Assembly: GCA_016290325.1 (NCBI GenBank)
Contig: JAEETL010000009.1
Span: 23,644 to 87,643, forward strand
DNA: 64,000 bases
Direction: 5' to 3'
From: Muribaculaceae bacterium
Lineage (GTDB): Bacteria; Bacteroidota; Bacteroidia; Bacteroidales; Muribaculaceae
Part shown: one piece after another, positions 26,248-33,373 of the stretch
Layout: each line of letters starts with the position of its first letter
How positions within the stretch are numbered: position 1 is the first letter of the stretch
Notes under the pieces: generated by a model
The model's input: the letters and a program-made list of their open reading frames with translations, nothing else
Database searches by the model: none
Told to the model about the DNA's origin: nothing
Program-made: the position numbers and the translations under genes

Positions 26248-27972
26248 ATGAAACGTTATTGGATATTTAGCACATTGTGCATCGTGGTATTGATGACCGG
26301 CCTCCTGGCTTTTGCCAGCAATGGCAACCATTTGAATAATAGTGAGCAGAGCGAGAAACAGGATATCGCATCTACCGAATCTCAAGTCGAGATGCCTAAT
26401 GACAACCCGATGACCGCATCCCCAGTAGGGATGCTAGATAACAACAATGATTTTGCCTGTAACCTGTTCCGCACTATCAACGAGCAGAAAGGTGGAGGAA
26501 AAAGCACCATCGTGTCGCCCATCAGCGTGAGCTATGTGCTGGGCATGCTTAACGAGGGAGCCGACGGCGAGACGCGCCGGCAGATAACCGATGTACTTGG
26601 GCTAGGAGGCACGGTGCAGGAGATCAACGAATATTTCAAAAAGATGATGCATAAAGCCCAATCTGTTGACCCAAGTGTGACATTAAAAACTGCTAACAGC
26701 ATCTTCGTCGTTTCGGGTAAAAGGCTCATCCCACAGTACAAAGCTGACATGCAAAACTATTATGACGCCCAAGTTGAAGCGATTAACTTCAACTCAGGCA
26801 ACATTGTAAATAAAATCAACAATTGGTGCAAGGTCCACACCGACGGCATGATACCAGAAATCCTGGAAAAGGGCGAACTCAACCCCAATCGCTTGATGTA
26901 TCTGTTGAACGCCGTCTATTTCAAGGCTTCGTGGACCGATCAATTTGACCCCAGGAGCACTCGAGGCTTGGACTTTATTACGCATGACGGCAAAACCGTC
27001 AAGCGGCCGATGATGCACCGCGAAGGTATGGCCGCCTACGGCAAGAACGACTTGTGCAAAATGCTATGCCTGCCCTACGGTAACAAAGCCTACAGCATGG
27101 TTGTGTTGCTCCCCAACGAGGGCAAGACGACCGACGATATCATCTGGAATCTCTCGGCACAGAAACTGAAAGAGTGGCAGTCACAAATGAGGACTCAAGA
27201 CGTCGATATCCTGATGCCTCGCTTCACTACCGAAAGCGAGACACGTCTTGAGGATATACTTTCGTCGATGGGCATGCAACGAGCATTCAATAATGCAGCT
27301 GAATTTCCCAATATGCTCAAGGGTTATCATGACGAATTGTATGTGTCGATGATGAAGCAGAAGGCCAAAATCGAGGTCAACGAAGAGGGAACAAAAGCCG
27401 CTGCCACAACGGTAGCTGAAATGGCAGAAATAGGAGTGGTCTTTTATAAGTACTTCTACGCTACGCGGCCATTTGTATATTACATCGTGGAAAAAAGCAC
27501 TGGCTCCATCTACTTTATGGGCACCTATTGTTTCGACGAAAATGGTGAACCGGTGACCATAAAAGAACCACTTGAGGAGCGTGAAATAGAATTGAATAGG
27601 CCTATTGGAAATGGCGTGAAGCAAAATGACGTGAAGCGAAAAGAAAATGAAATCTTCAAGTCAGTAGAGCAGATGCCTCAATTTCCCGGTGGTGAGGCAG
27701 CTCTGATGGAATACATTGAAAGTCACATCCAGTGGCCGCCCAGGGCTGCCTGCGCCCAGGGTCGCGTCATTGTGCAATTTGTTGTTGACAAGACTGGTGA
27801 AATTGGTGAAGTGAAGGTTGTCCGCTCGGTGGACAAGGACCTAGACGAGGAGGCTGTTCGCATTGTTAAGACGCTACCCAAGTTCATTCCAGGCCGCCAA
27901 AATGGTCGGGCCGTGAGTGTATGGTACACCTTGCCCGTGACATTCAAGTTGTCGTCAGTTCGACAAAAATAA
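26248..27972 (+). CDS. Serpin fused to a TonB C-terminal domain
   Basis: The 574-residue protein starts with a hydrophobic signal or anchor (~4-24), then a spacer, then a full serpin (~65-430). The reactive-centre hinge NEEGTKAAATTVAE (378-391) has the small residues typical of inhibitory serpins; counting from the hinge puts P1-P1' near Ile395-Gly396 (inference), and RPFVYYI / GTYCFD close the fold. Residues 469-568 form a second domain of the TonB C-terminal family (EQMPQFPGGEAALMEYI, GEVKVVRSV, LPKFIPGRQNGRAV). Serpins trap serine or cysteine proteases; TonB C-domains contact outer-membrane receptors. The fusion is unusual. The same TonB-type domain recurs in the next gene. Confidence 0.88.
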   Translation: MKRYWIFSTLCIVVLMTGLLAFASNGNHLNNSEQSEKQDIASTESQVEMPNDNPMTASPVGMLDNNNDFACNLFRTINEQKGGGKSTIVSPISVSYVLGMLNEGADGETRRQITDVLGLGGTVQEINEYFKKMMHKAQSVDPSVTLKTANSIFVVSGKRLIPQYKADMQNYYDAQVEAINFNSGNIVNKINNWCKVHTDGMIPEILEKGELNPNRLMYLLNAVYFKASWTDQFDPRSTRGLDFITHDGKTVKRPMMHREGMAAYGKNDLCKMLCLPYGNKAYSMVVLLPNEGKTTDDIIWNLSAQKLKEWQSQMRTQDVDILMPRFTTESETRLEDILSSMGMQRAFNNAAEFPNMLKGYHDELYVSMMKQKAKIEVNEEGTKAAATTVAEMAEIGVVFYKYFYATRPFVYYIVEKSTGSIYFMGTYCFDENGEPVTIKEPLEEREIELNRPIGNGVKQNDVKRKENEIFKSVEQMPQFPGGEAALMEYIESHIQWPPRAACAQGRVIVQFVVDKTGEIGEVKVVRSVDKDLDEEAVRIVKTLPKFIPGRQNGRAVSVWYTLPVTFKLSSVRQK

Positions 27973-27985
27973 AGTGCTGTCTATC

Positions 27986-28118
27986 AACTCCTCCCCTAAG
28001 ATTGGGGAGGTGGTGCGAAGCGCCGGAGGAGTATGATTTGTCGTCGAATTATATCTTATGGTATCAACGCCCCCGCCGCTCCCGCGGCACCCCCTATTAT
28101 CCAAGAGGGGGAGTCGCT
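27986..28118. repeat. Pair of inverted, diverged REP-like elements
   Basis: Unit 1 (27988-28032) contains CCTCCCC...GGGGAGG followed by GTGCGAAGCGCCGGAGGAG. Unit 2 (28067-28114), read on the minus strand, contains CTCCCCCTCTTGG...AATAGGGGGTGCCGCGG and aligns to unit 1. The two are head-to-head around an AT-rich centre. They fill most of the 266-base gap between the serpin gene and the next gene; nothing else is evident there. Confidence 0.7.
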
Positions 28119-28238
28119 AACCCTTGATTGACAAACGACAAATTCATCGAGCTCACGTAAAGCTACGGGAAAAAGGGAAAATAATTATCGTTGATGAATA
28201 AAAAGCACTAAATTTGTATCTCAAAAAATAATGTGATG

Positions 28239-28907
28239 ATGAAACACGGTAAATATATCTGTAACGCGCTCAAGGCAATCCGTCTTGACATCGCGCGCGC
28301 CAATGGCATCGAGTACACACCCCGCGAGTGTCACCACGAGGGTGATTGTTCAGGCACCTGTCCCGCCTGTGAGAGTGAAATGCGCTACCTGGAGCGGGAA
28401 ATCGCCCGCAAGCGTCCTCATAACAAGGCGGCCCTGATGACGGGTGTGAGCCTGGCGTTGTCTGGCCTGTCGGCTATGGCAACCAGTGCCCCGTCTAGCG
28501 AGGCCCTGATGTCCAGTTATAGCTGTCAGAGCCAAGTGTGCGACACGACACAGCGAGCGGAAATCTTCGGGGAAATCCATGAAACGATGCCCTATTTCCG
28601 TGGAGGAAACAGTGCCTTGATGAAGTACCTCAGCGATAACGTTGTCTATCCACCTGAAGCCATCAAGGACAGCATACAGGGAACGGTAATCGTGCAGTTG
28701 CTCATTGAAAGGAATGGCGAGGTCAACGAGGTGAAGGTTGTCCGTTCAGTTCATGAATTGCTCGACAACGAAGCCGTCCGCGTCTGCAAGTCATTGCCCA
28801 AATTCTTCCCCGGTAGCCATGGTGGTCGTGCGGTTGCGATGTGGTTAACACTGCCTATCACCTTCAAAATGGAGGACAAGAGCCAATTGGAATCAACTGA
28901 AGACTAA
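28239..28907 (+). CDS. Cys-rich-domain / TonB C-terminal domain protein
   Basis: The 222-residue protein has an N-terminal helical module (MKHGKYICNALKAIRLDIAR) with clustered Cys/His: C31-H32-H33, then C37, C41 and C44 spaced CX3CX2C (CSGTCPAC). This could bind zinc or an iron-sulfur cluster. A moderately hydrophobic segment (~62-82, ALMTGVSLALSGLSAMATSA) follows, then a TonB C-terminal domain (~113-215: MPYFRGGNSALMKYL, NEVKVVRSV, LPKFFPGSHGGRAVAM), closely similar to that of the serpin fusion. Similar N-terminal modules occur in other Bacteroidales, to my recollection, without assigned function. Start chosen by alignment with the paralogue that follows 15 bases later; ATG 28236 is also possible. 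Confidence 0.75.
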   Translation: MKHGKYICNALKAIRLDIARANGIEYTPRECHHEGDCSGTCPACESEMRYLEREIARKRPHNKAALMTGVSLALSGLSAMATSAPSSEALMSSYSCQSQVCDTTQRAEIFGEIHETMPYFRGGNSALMKYLSDNVVYPPEAIKDSIQGTVIVQLLIERNGEVNEVKVVRSVHELLDNEAVRVCKSLPKFFPGSHGGRAVAMWLTLPITFKMEDKSQLESTED

Positions 28908-28922
28908 CTAAAGAAAACGGCT

Positions 28923-29330
28923 ATGAAGCACGGTAAACATCTCTGCAACACGCTCAAGGCGATTCGTCTTGACATTGCGCGTGCCAACGGTATCAAATAC
29001 GAGCCACGCGAGTGTCACCATGAGGGTGATTGCTCGGGTACTTGCCCGGCATGTGAGAGCGAGATGCGCTACTTGGAACGTGAAATCGCCCGACGCCGCT
29101 CAAACGGCAAGGCCGCCCTCATTGCTGGCGTTAGCCTTGGCCTGATGTGTTTTACCGCCACGTCATGCAATCAACTGAATAAAGGTGGCAATGGTGGACT
29201 CCAGGGCGAGGTCGTACTCGTGGAGGATTCATGTGCTATGGATGACTCTATTGGCGACGAGAGGATTGAATCTGGAAGAATAGTTGATACAACAGACAGC
29301 CATTTTGATTCACGTACATCTTGCCCCTAA
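28923..29330 (+). CDS. Paralogue of the Cys-rich-domain protein lacking the TonB domain
   Basis: The first ~75 of 135 residues are almost identical to the preceding protein (LKAIRLDIARANGI, ECHHEGDCSGTCPACESEMR), including C-X5-C-X3-C-X2-C. After the hydrophobic stretch (AALIAGVSLGLMCFTATSC) the sequence diverges completely into a short acidic, Ser/Asp-rich tail without the TonB C-terminal domain. It looks like a tandem duplication whose C-terminal half was replaced or lost; a membrane-anchored N-terminal Cys domain with a short outer tail is the simplest picture (inference). It lies 32 bases before the radical SAM gene. Confidence 0.7.
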   Translation: MKHGKHLCNTLKAIRLDIARANGIKYEPRECHHEGDCSGTCPACESEMRYLEREIARRRSNGKAALIAGVSLGLMCFTATSCNQLNKGGNGGLQGEVVLVEDSCAMDDSIGDERIESGRIVDTTDSHFDSRTSCP

Positions 29331-29362
29331 ACGTAATTTTCACTACTGATATACAATGATTT

Positions 29363-29998
29363 ATGGATGAAGAACGGAATATGGTGCCGATTATCGGGGT
29401 GGCTCGTCATCGGCTGGCGGTGGACGGGCAGGGGGTGACCACACTGGTCGCCTTTCACGGCTGCACGTTGCGGTGCCAATACTGCCTGAATGCCCAGTGC
29501 TTGAAGCCCGATGGTTTCTCAAGGACGGCCACTCCTGCCGAGCTGCTCGACGAGGTGATGATTGACAACCTCTATTTCCTCGCCACGGGCGGGGGTATTA
29601 CCTTCGGCGGCGGGGAACCTGCTATCCGCAGCGAGTTCATTGACGCCTTCTGCCGCATGGCGCCGCCCGAGTGGCACTTCACCATCGAGACCGCCCTCAA
29701 TGTCGAGTGTCATCACCTTGAGCGCCTGCTGCCCCACATCCATGAATACTACATCGATATCAAGGACCTGAACCCCGACATCTACCGTCGCTACACGGGG
29801 CAGGACAACCAGCGTACGCTCGACAACCTGCAATGGCTCCTGGGCCACGACGGCATGGCCGACCGCATCGTCGTGCGCGTCCCCCACATCCCAGATTTCA
29901 ACACCGACGAGGATGTGCAACGCAGCCGCCAGTACCTTGAGTCGATCGGCATCACCCGAATCGACGAATTCGCCTACCTGCGCCGTGCCGATAAATGA
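29363..29998 (+). CDS. Small radical SAM protein of the pyruvate formate-lyase activase type
   Basis: The 211-residue protein carries the CX3CX2C cluster motif (GCTLRCQYC: C34, C38, C41), the GGE-like ITFGGGEPAIR motif, and YYIDIKDLNPDIYRRYTG as in glycyl-radical-enzyme activases. It resembles PflA but is shorter (~245 in PflA) and has no ferredoxin insert. No glycyl radical enzyme is encoded anywhere in the window. It follows two Cys-domain proteins in a probable operon, so its partner is uncertain: either a distant glycyl radical enzyme or a different substrate. Confidence 0.8.
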   Translation: MDEERNMVPIIGVARHRLAVDGQGVTTLVAFHGCTLRCQYCLNAQCLKPDGFSRTATPAELLDEVMIDNLYFLATGGGITFGGGEPAIRSEFIDAFCRMAPPEWHFTIETALNVECHHLERLLPHIHEYYIDIKDLNPDIYRRYTGQDNQRTLDNLQWLLGHDGMADRIVVRVPHIPDFNTDEDVQRSRQYLESIGITRIDEFAYLRRADK

Positions 29999-30023
29999 CA
30001 CAGCGGCATTTTTTTAAACTTTT

Positions 30024-30054
30024 TTTGTTATATCAGGTCAAAGTACTATCTTTG
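30024..30054 (+). promoter_or_regulatory. Promoter of the coiled-coil protein gene
   Basis: TTTG at 30024-30027, 19 bases, TATCTTTG at 30047-30054: an exact match to the Bacteroidetes -33/-7 consensus, with the start codon 42 bases downstream. Confidence 0.75.
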
Positions 30055-30095
30055 CCACATTAAAGAAGCATAGTTTAATTAAAAACACTACGATT

Positions 30096-30713
30096 ATGAA
30101 GAAATTATTGTTGATGGCAGCGTTGTTCTGCTTTGCAGCAGCACCCGCCGCAATGGCTCAGAATTATGAAACCCCTCAGCAGGTTGAACAGCAGCAGGCA
30201 CAGTATGCCAAGGATGCCGAGCTAGCTAAAAAGCAGGCCGAGGCCGCCAAGAAGCAGAAAGACGCTTTCAAGGAGCAAGAGAAGAAGGCCAAGGAGGCTA
30301 AGAAGGCTGCCGAGAAGAAGGAAAAGGAAGCCAAGAAGGCCGAGAAAGAGGCTAAGAAGCAGCAAAAGCTGATCGAGAAACGCCAAAAGGCCACTGAGAA
30401 GTATAACAAGGCCCAGGATAAGCTGAAAGAGGCTGAGAAGAAGAAAGCCGAGGCTCAGGAGAAATACAGCAGCCTGCCTGAGAATCAGATGCGTGAGAAA
30501 ACCAAACTCGAGGAAAAGCATGATAAGGCCGAGGCTAAGGGTCTCACCGACGAGAAGCGCATGAAACAGGATGGCGAGAAACTGAAACTCGACGAGAAGC
30601 ATGCCAAGCAAAATGTGAAGGCTCAGAAGGATCTCGAGAAAGCCATCAAGAATTATGACAAGGCTGTTCAGAACCTTGAGAAGGCTCGTAAAGAGTATCA
30701 GAAATACAATTGA
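30096..30713 (+). CDS. Exported Lys/Glu/Ala-rich coiled-coil protein, unknown
   Basis: The 205-residue protein has a clear signal peptide (MKKLLLMAALFCFAAAPAAM, cleavage near AMA-QN) and then an almost uninterrupted charged helix with Ala/Lys/Glu/Gln heptads (EKKAKEAKKAAEKKEKEAKK). It is probably a periplasmic rod-like protein. It has a strong own promoter and a strong own terminator, so it is likely a well-expressed single-gene unit. No enzyme motif is present. Confidence 0.8.
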   Translation: MKKLLLMAALFCFAAAPAAMAQNYETPQQVEQQQAQYAKDAELAKKQAEAAKKQKDAFKEQEKKAKEAKKAAEKKEKEAKKAEKEAKKQQKLIEKRQKATEKYNKAQDKLKEAEKKKAEAQEKYSSLPENQMREKTKLEEKHDKAEAKGLTDEKRMKQDGEKLKLDEKHAKQNVKAQKDLEKAIKNYDKAVQNLEKARKEYQKYN

Positions 30714-30737
30714 TTCTCCTTCTTGACAACTTTAACA

Positions 30738-30815
30738 CGAATTTCGCTAATTGCGATGAATGACACGAAGCATGCTTTGTGAATTTCGTTAAAATTAGCG
30801 AAATTCGCTTTTTTT
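30738..30815 (+). terminator. Long hairpin terminator built from a repeated element
   Basis: CGAATTTCGCTAATT (30738-30752) and its exact complement AATTAGCGAAATTCG (30793-30807) form a 15-bp stem around a nested hairpin (CACGAAG/CTTTGTG), followed by CTTTTTTT. The same arm sequence occurs three more times near 63551-63681. Confidence 0.75.
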
Positions 30816-30861
30816 ATCGTGTATCATGATGGTTTAGTAGAAAAACTATTAACTATTTTAG

Positions 30862-30869
30862 TACCTTTG
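30862..30869 (+). promoter_or_regulatory. -7 box of tgt
   Basis: TACCTTTG matches TAnnTTTG, 27 bases before the tgt ATG. The upstream -33 position has only a partial match. Confidence 0.5.
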
Positions 30870-30895
30870 CACCGCTTTTCAAGAATGACGACTGA

Positions 30896-32026
30896 ATGGA
30901 TTATCAACTCATAGCCACTCCCAGCGGCACAAATGCTCGTGCGGGGCTTATTACTACCGACCACGGCCAGATCGAGACACCGATTTTCATGCCTGTGGGA
31001 ACAGTGGGTGCCGTTAAGGCTGTCCACATGACCGAACTGCGCGAGGACATCAAGGCGCAAATCATTTTGGGCAATACCTATCACCTGTACTTGCGTCCTG
31101 GCATGGACATCATTGAACGTGCCGGTGGCCTTCACAAGTTCAACGGCTGGGACCGTCCCATCTTGACCGACAGCGGCGGTTTCCAAGTCTTTTCTCTGGC
31201 CGAGAACCGTAAGTTGACCGACGAGGGAGTGACCTTCCGCAGCCACATCGACGGCAGCAAGCACCTGTTCACACCCGAGAAGGTGGTGGACATCGAGCGC
31301 ACCATCGGCAGCGACATCATGATGGCGCTAGACGAGTGCCCGCCGGGTACCAGCGACTACAACTATGCCCGCAAGTCATTGACACTGACCCACAACTGGC
31401 TTGCCCGTGGCTGGAAACATTACAAGAACACTCAGCCGCGTTATGGCCACAGTCAGGCCTATTTCCCCATTGTGCAGGGTTGTGTGTATAAGGACCTGCG
31501 TCAGGAATCGTCCAAGTTTGTCGCCGACCTGGGGGCTGATGGTAACGCTATCGGCGGTCTTGCCGTGGGTGAGCCCACCGAGGTCATGTATGAGATGATA
31601 GAGATTGTCAATGACATCCTGCCACAGGACCGTCCCCGCTACCTGATGGGTGTGGGTACGCCTGCCAACATCCTTGAGGCTATTGACCGTGGTGTGGACA
31701 TGATGGACTGTGTGATGCCCACGCGCAACGGCCGCAACGGCATGCTGTTCACCCGCCACGGCATCATGAACATGCGCAACAAGAAGTGGGCCGATGATTT
31801 CAGCCCCTTGCAGGAAGACGGCCCCTCAATAGTGGATCATATTTACAGCAAAGCCTATGTGCGCCACCTGTTCATTGCCCAGGAAATCCTGGCCATGCAG
31901 ATTGCCAGTATCCACAATCTGGCCTTCTACTTGTGGCTCGTGGGCGAGGCACGCAAGCACATCATCGATGGCGACTTCCCTGAATGGAAGCGCCAGATGC
32001 TCCATGATGTTCAGGTGAGGCTTTAG
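30896..32026 (+). CDS. tgt: Queuine/preQ1 tRNA-ribosyltransferase Tgt, lacking the usual zinc cysteines
   Basis: The 376-residue protein has the Tgt TIM-barrel: NARAGLITTDHGQIETPIFM, LGNTYHLYLRPG, the DSGGFQVFSL active-site loop, GGLAVGEPTEVMYEM and CVMPTRNGRNGMLF with a catalytic Asp just before it. It exchanges guanine 34 in GUN-anticodon tRNAs for a queuosine precursor. The usual CXCX2C zinc ligands before the YSRAYLHHL helix are absent: the aligned stretch reads DGPSIVDHIYSKAY (308-321), with Gly309, Ser311 and Asp314 in place of the cysteines; the later His (IHNL) is kept. Catalytic motifs look intact. lptF/G-type permease follows 28 bases later. Confidence 0.92.
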   Translation: MDYQLIATPSGTNARAGLITTDHGQIETPIFMPVGTVGAVKAVHMTELREDIKAQIILGNTYHLYLRPGMDIIERAGGLHKFNGWDRPILTDSGGFQVFSLAENRKLTDEGVTFRSHIDGSKHLFTPEKVVDIERTIGSDIMMALDECPPGTSDYNYARKSLTLTHNWLARGWKHYKNTQPRYGHSQAYFPIVQGCVYKDLRQESSKFVADLGADGNAIGGLAVGEPTEVMYEMIEIVNDILPQDRPRYLMGVGTPANILEAIDRGVDMMDCVMPTRNGRNGMLFTRHGIMNMRNKKWADDFSPLQEDGPSIVDHIYSKAYVRHLFIAQEILAMQIASIHNLAFYLWLVGEARKHIIDGDFPEWKRQMLHDVQVRL

Positions 32027-32047
32027 TTAGGTTTTAGGCTTTAGGTA
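32021..32047 (+). repeat. Short TTTAGGN heptamer array between tgt and the permease gene
   Basis: The stretch overlapping the tgt stop reads CTTTAGTTAGGTTTTAGGC then TTTAGG, i.e. about four degenerate 7-base units. The complement of the same unit forms the longer array at 62408-62470. Confidence 0.5.
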
Positions 32048-32054
32048 TTTGGTG

Positions 32055-33248
32055 ATGGAAGAAGAACTCAAGAATATGGAACAGCCCGTAGAGACACAAA
32101 ATGATGTGTCTCCCGCCGAGTCTGCCCAATCAGTGGATTCAGCTCCATCCACGCCCCTCAAGCGCTACCCGTGGTACTACGTCAAGCGCTTTGACCGCTA
32201 CATCATCAAGCATTTCCTAGGCACATTCTTCTTCGCCATCTTGCTGTTGTTTGCCATTGTGGTGATGTTTGACATCAACGAGAAACTTGATGCCGTGCTC
32301 ACCGCGCCATGGAAGGCGACGGTCTTTCAGTACTTCATGAACTTCCTGCCGTTTGTACTCAGCCAGTTCAGCCCGCTGTTCACGTTTATCGCGGTGATTT
32401 TCTTCACTTCCCGCTTAGCTGACCGCAGTGAGATTATCGCCATGCTCTCCAACGGCATCAGTTTCTACCGCTTGACCGTGCCATACCTGTTCTCGGCAGC
32501 TGTTATCGCCTTGGGCAGTTATCTGCTCGCCGCCTATATCATCCCGCCAGCCAACATCGAACGCATTGCCTACACTAACAAATGGGTGAAAAACAAGGAG
32601 GTAATTTATGGCGATAACATCCAGTTGCAGGTCAAGCCGGGCGTGATGGCTTACATGTCCCGTTATGATAACACCACCCGAAGCGGCTTCAGGTTCTCGC
32701 TCGAGGAGTTTGACGGCACGACTCTCAAGTCCAGGCTTACGGCCGAGACCATCAAGTATGATTCCGTCGGATTGTGGACGGTGCGCCAGTACACCATCCG
32801 AAACTTTAACGGTTTGAAGGAAACTATGCGCTCGGGCGCTGTGATGGATACCTTGCTTAACATTGACCCTCGCGACTTCCTTATTTCCAAAAACGACGAG
32901 CAGACGATGACCTCACCTGAGCTTAAGGAATACATCAATAAACAGAAAGCCCGAGGTGTCGCCAACATCAAGAACTTTGAGATCGAGTATGAGCGGCGCA
33001 TCGCCATGACGGCAGCCGCATTCATCCTCACCATCATTGGCCTGTCACTCTCGTCGCGCAAGGTCAGGGGTGGTATCGGTCTGAACATCGGCCTTGGACT
33101 GTTGCTCAGTTTCTCCTATATTCTGTTCATGACAGTTACCTCCACATTTGCCGTCTCGGGTTATACCAGTCCGCGCGTCGCCATGTGGATTCCAAACTTT
33201 GTTTATATCATTATCGCGGCAGTCTTGTACTATCGCGCCTCCCGTTGA
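32055..33248 (+). CDS. LptF/LptG (YjgP/YjgQ) family permease
   Basis: About 398 residues from the ATG at 32055. After a Gln/Glu/Ser-rich cytoplasmic N-terminus comes the family start (YVKRFDRYIIKHFLGTFFFA), membrane helices at ~56-75, ~100-125 and ~150-170, a periplasmic beta-jellyroll region (~175-310), and three C-terminal helices. LptF/LptG with LptB extract LPS from the inner membrane and pass it to the periplasmic bridge. Bacteroidetes often encode one such gene in place of distinct F and G at a given locus; I cannot tell which it replaces. Cotranscription with tgt is likely. Confidence 0.88.
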   Translation: MEEELKNMEQPVETQNDVSPAESAQSVDSAPSTPLKRYPWYYVKRFDRYIIKHFLGTFFFAILLLFAIVVMFDINEKLDAVLTAPWKATVFQYFMNFLPFVLSQFSPLFTFIAVIFFTSRLADRSEIIAMLSNGISFYRLTVPYLFSAAVIALGSYLLAAYIIPPANIERIAYTNKWVKNKEVIYGDNIQLQVKPGVMAYMSRYDNTTRSGFRFSLEEFDGTTLKSRLTAETIKYDSVGLWTVRQYTIRNFNGLKETMRSGAVMDTLLNIDPRDFLISKNDEQTMTSPELKEYINKQKARGVANIKNFEIEYERRIAMTAAAFILTIIGLSLSSRKVRGGIGLNIGLGLLLSFSYILFMTVTSTFAVSGYTSPRVAMWIPNFVYIIIAAVLYYRASR

Positions 33249-33321
33249 TTTTCTTTTTTCAAGTGTTTTTTTGCCACACCTTTTTTTGTGGCAAGAAATC
33301 TCATTGTGTTAAAATTTTGAT

Positions 33322-33329
33322 TATCTTTG
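33322..33329 (+). promoter_or_regulatory. -7 box upstream of the sorting-tail protein gene
   Basis: TATCTTTG matches TAnnTTTG 45 bases before the ATG at 33374. The -33 position is poorly matched. Confidence 0.45.
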
Positions 33330-33373
33330 CGCAAAAATAGTTTGATTAATTCATTTTTTAACCCATTTTACTT

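Noticed and set aside
33271..33294. Terminator hairpin TTGCCACA/TGTGGCAA after the LptF/G-type gene
   Set aside because: The stem is only 8 bp and is preceded rather than followed by a T-run, so termination is not well supported.
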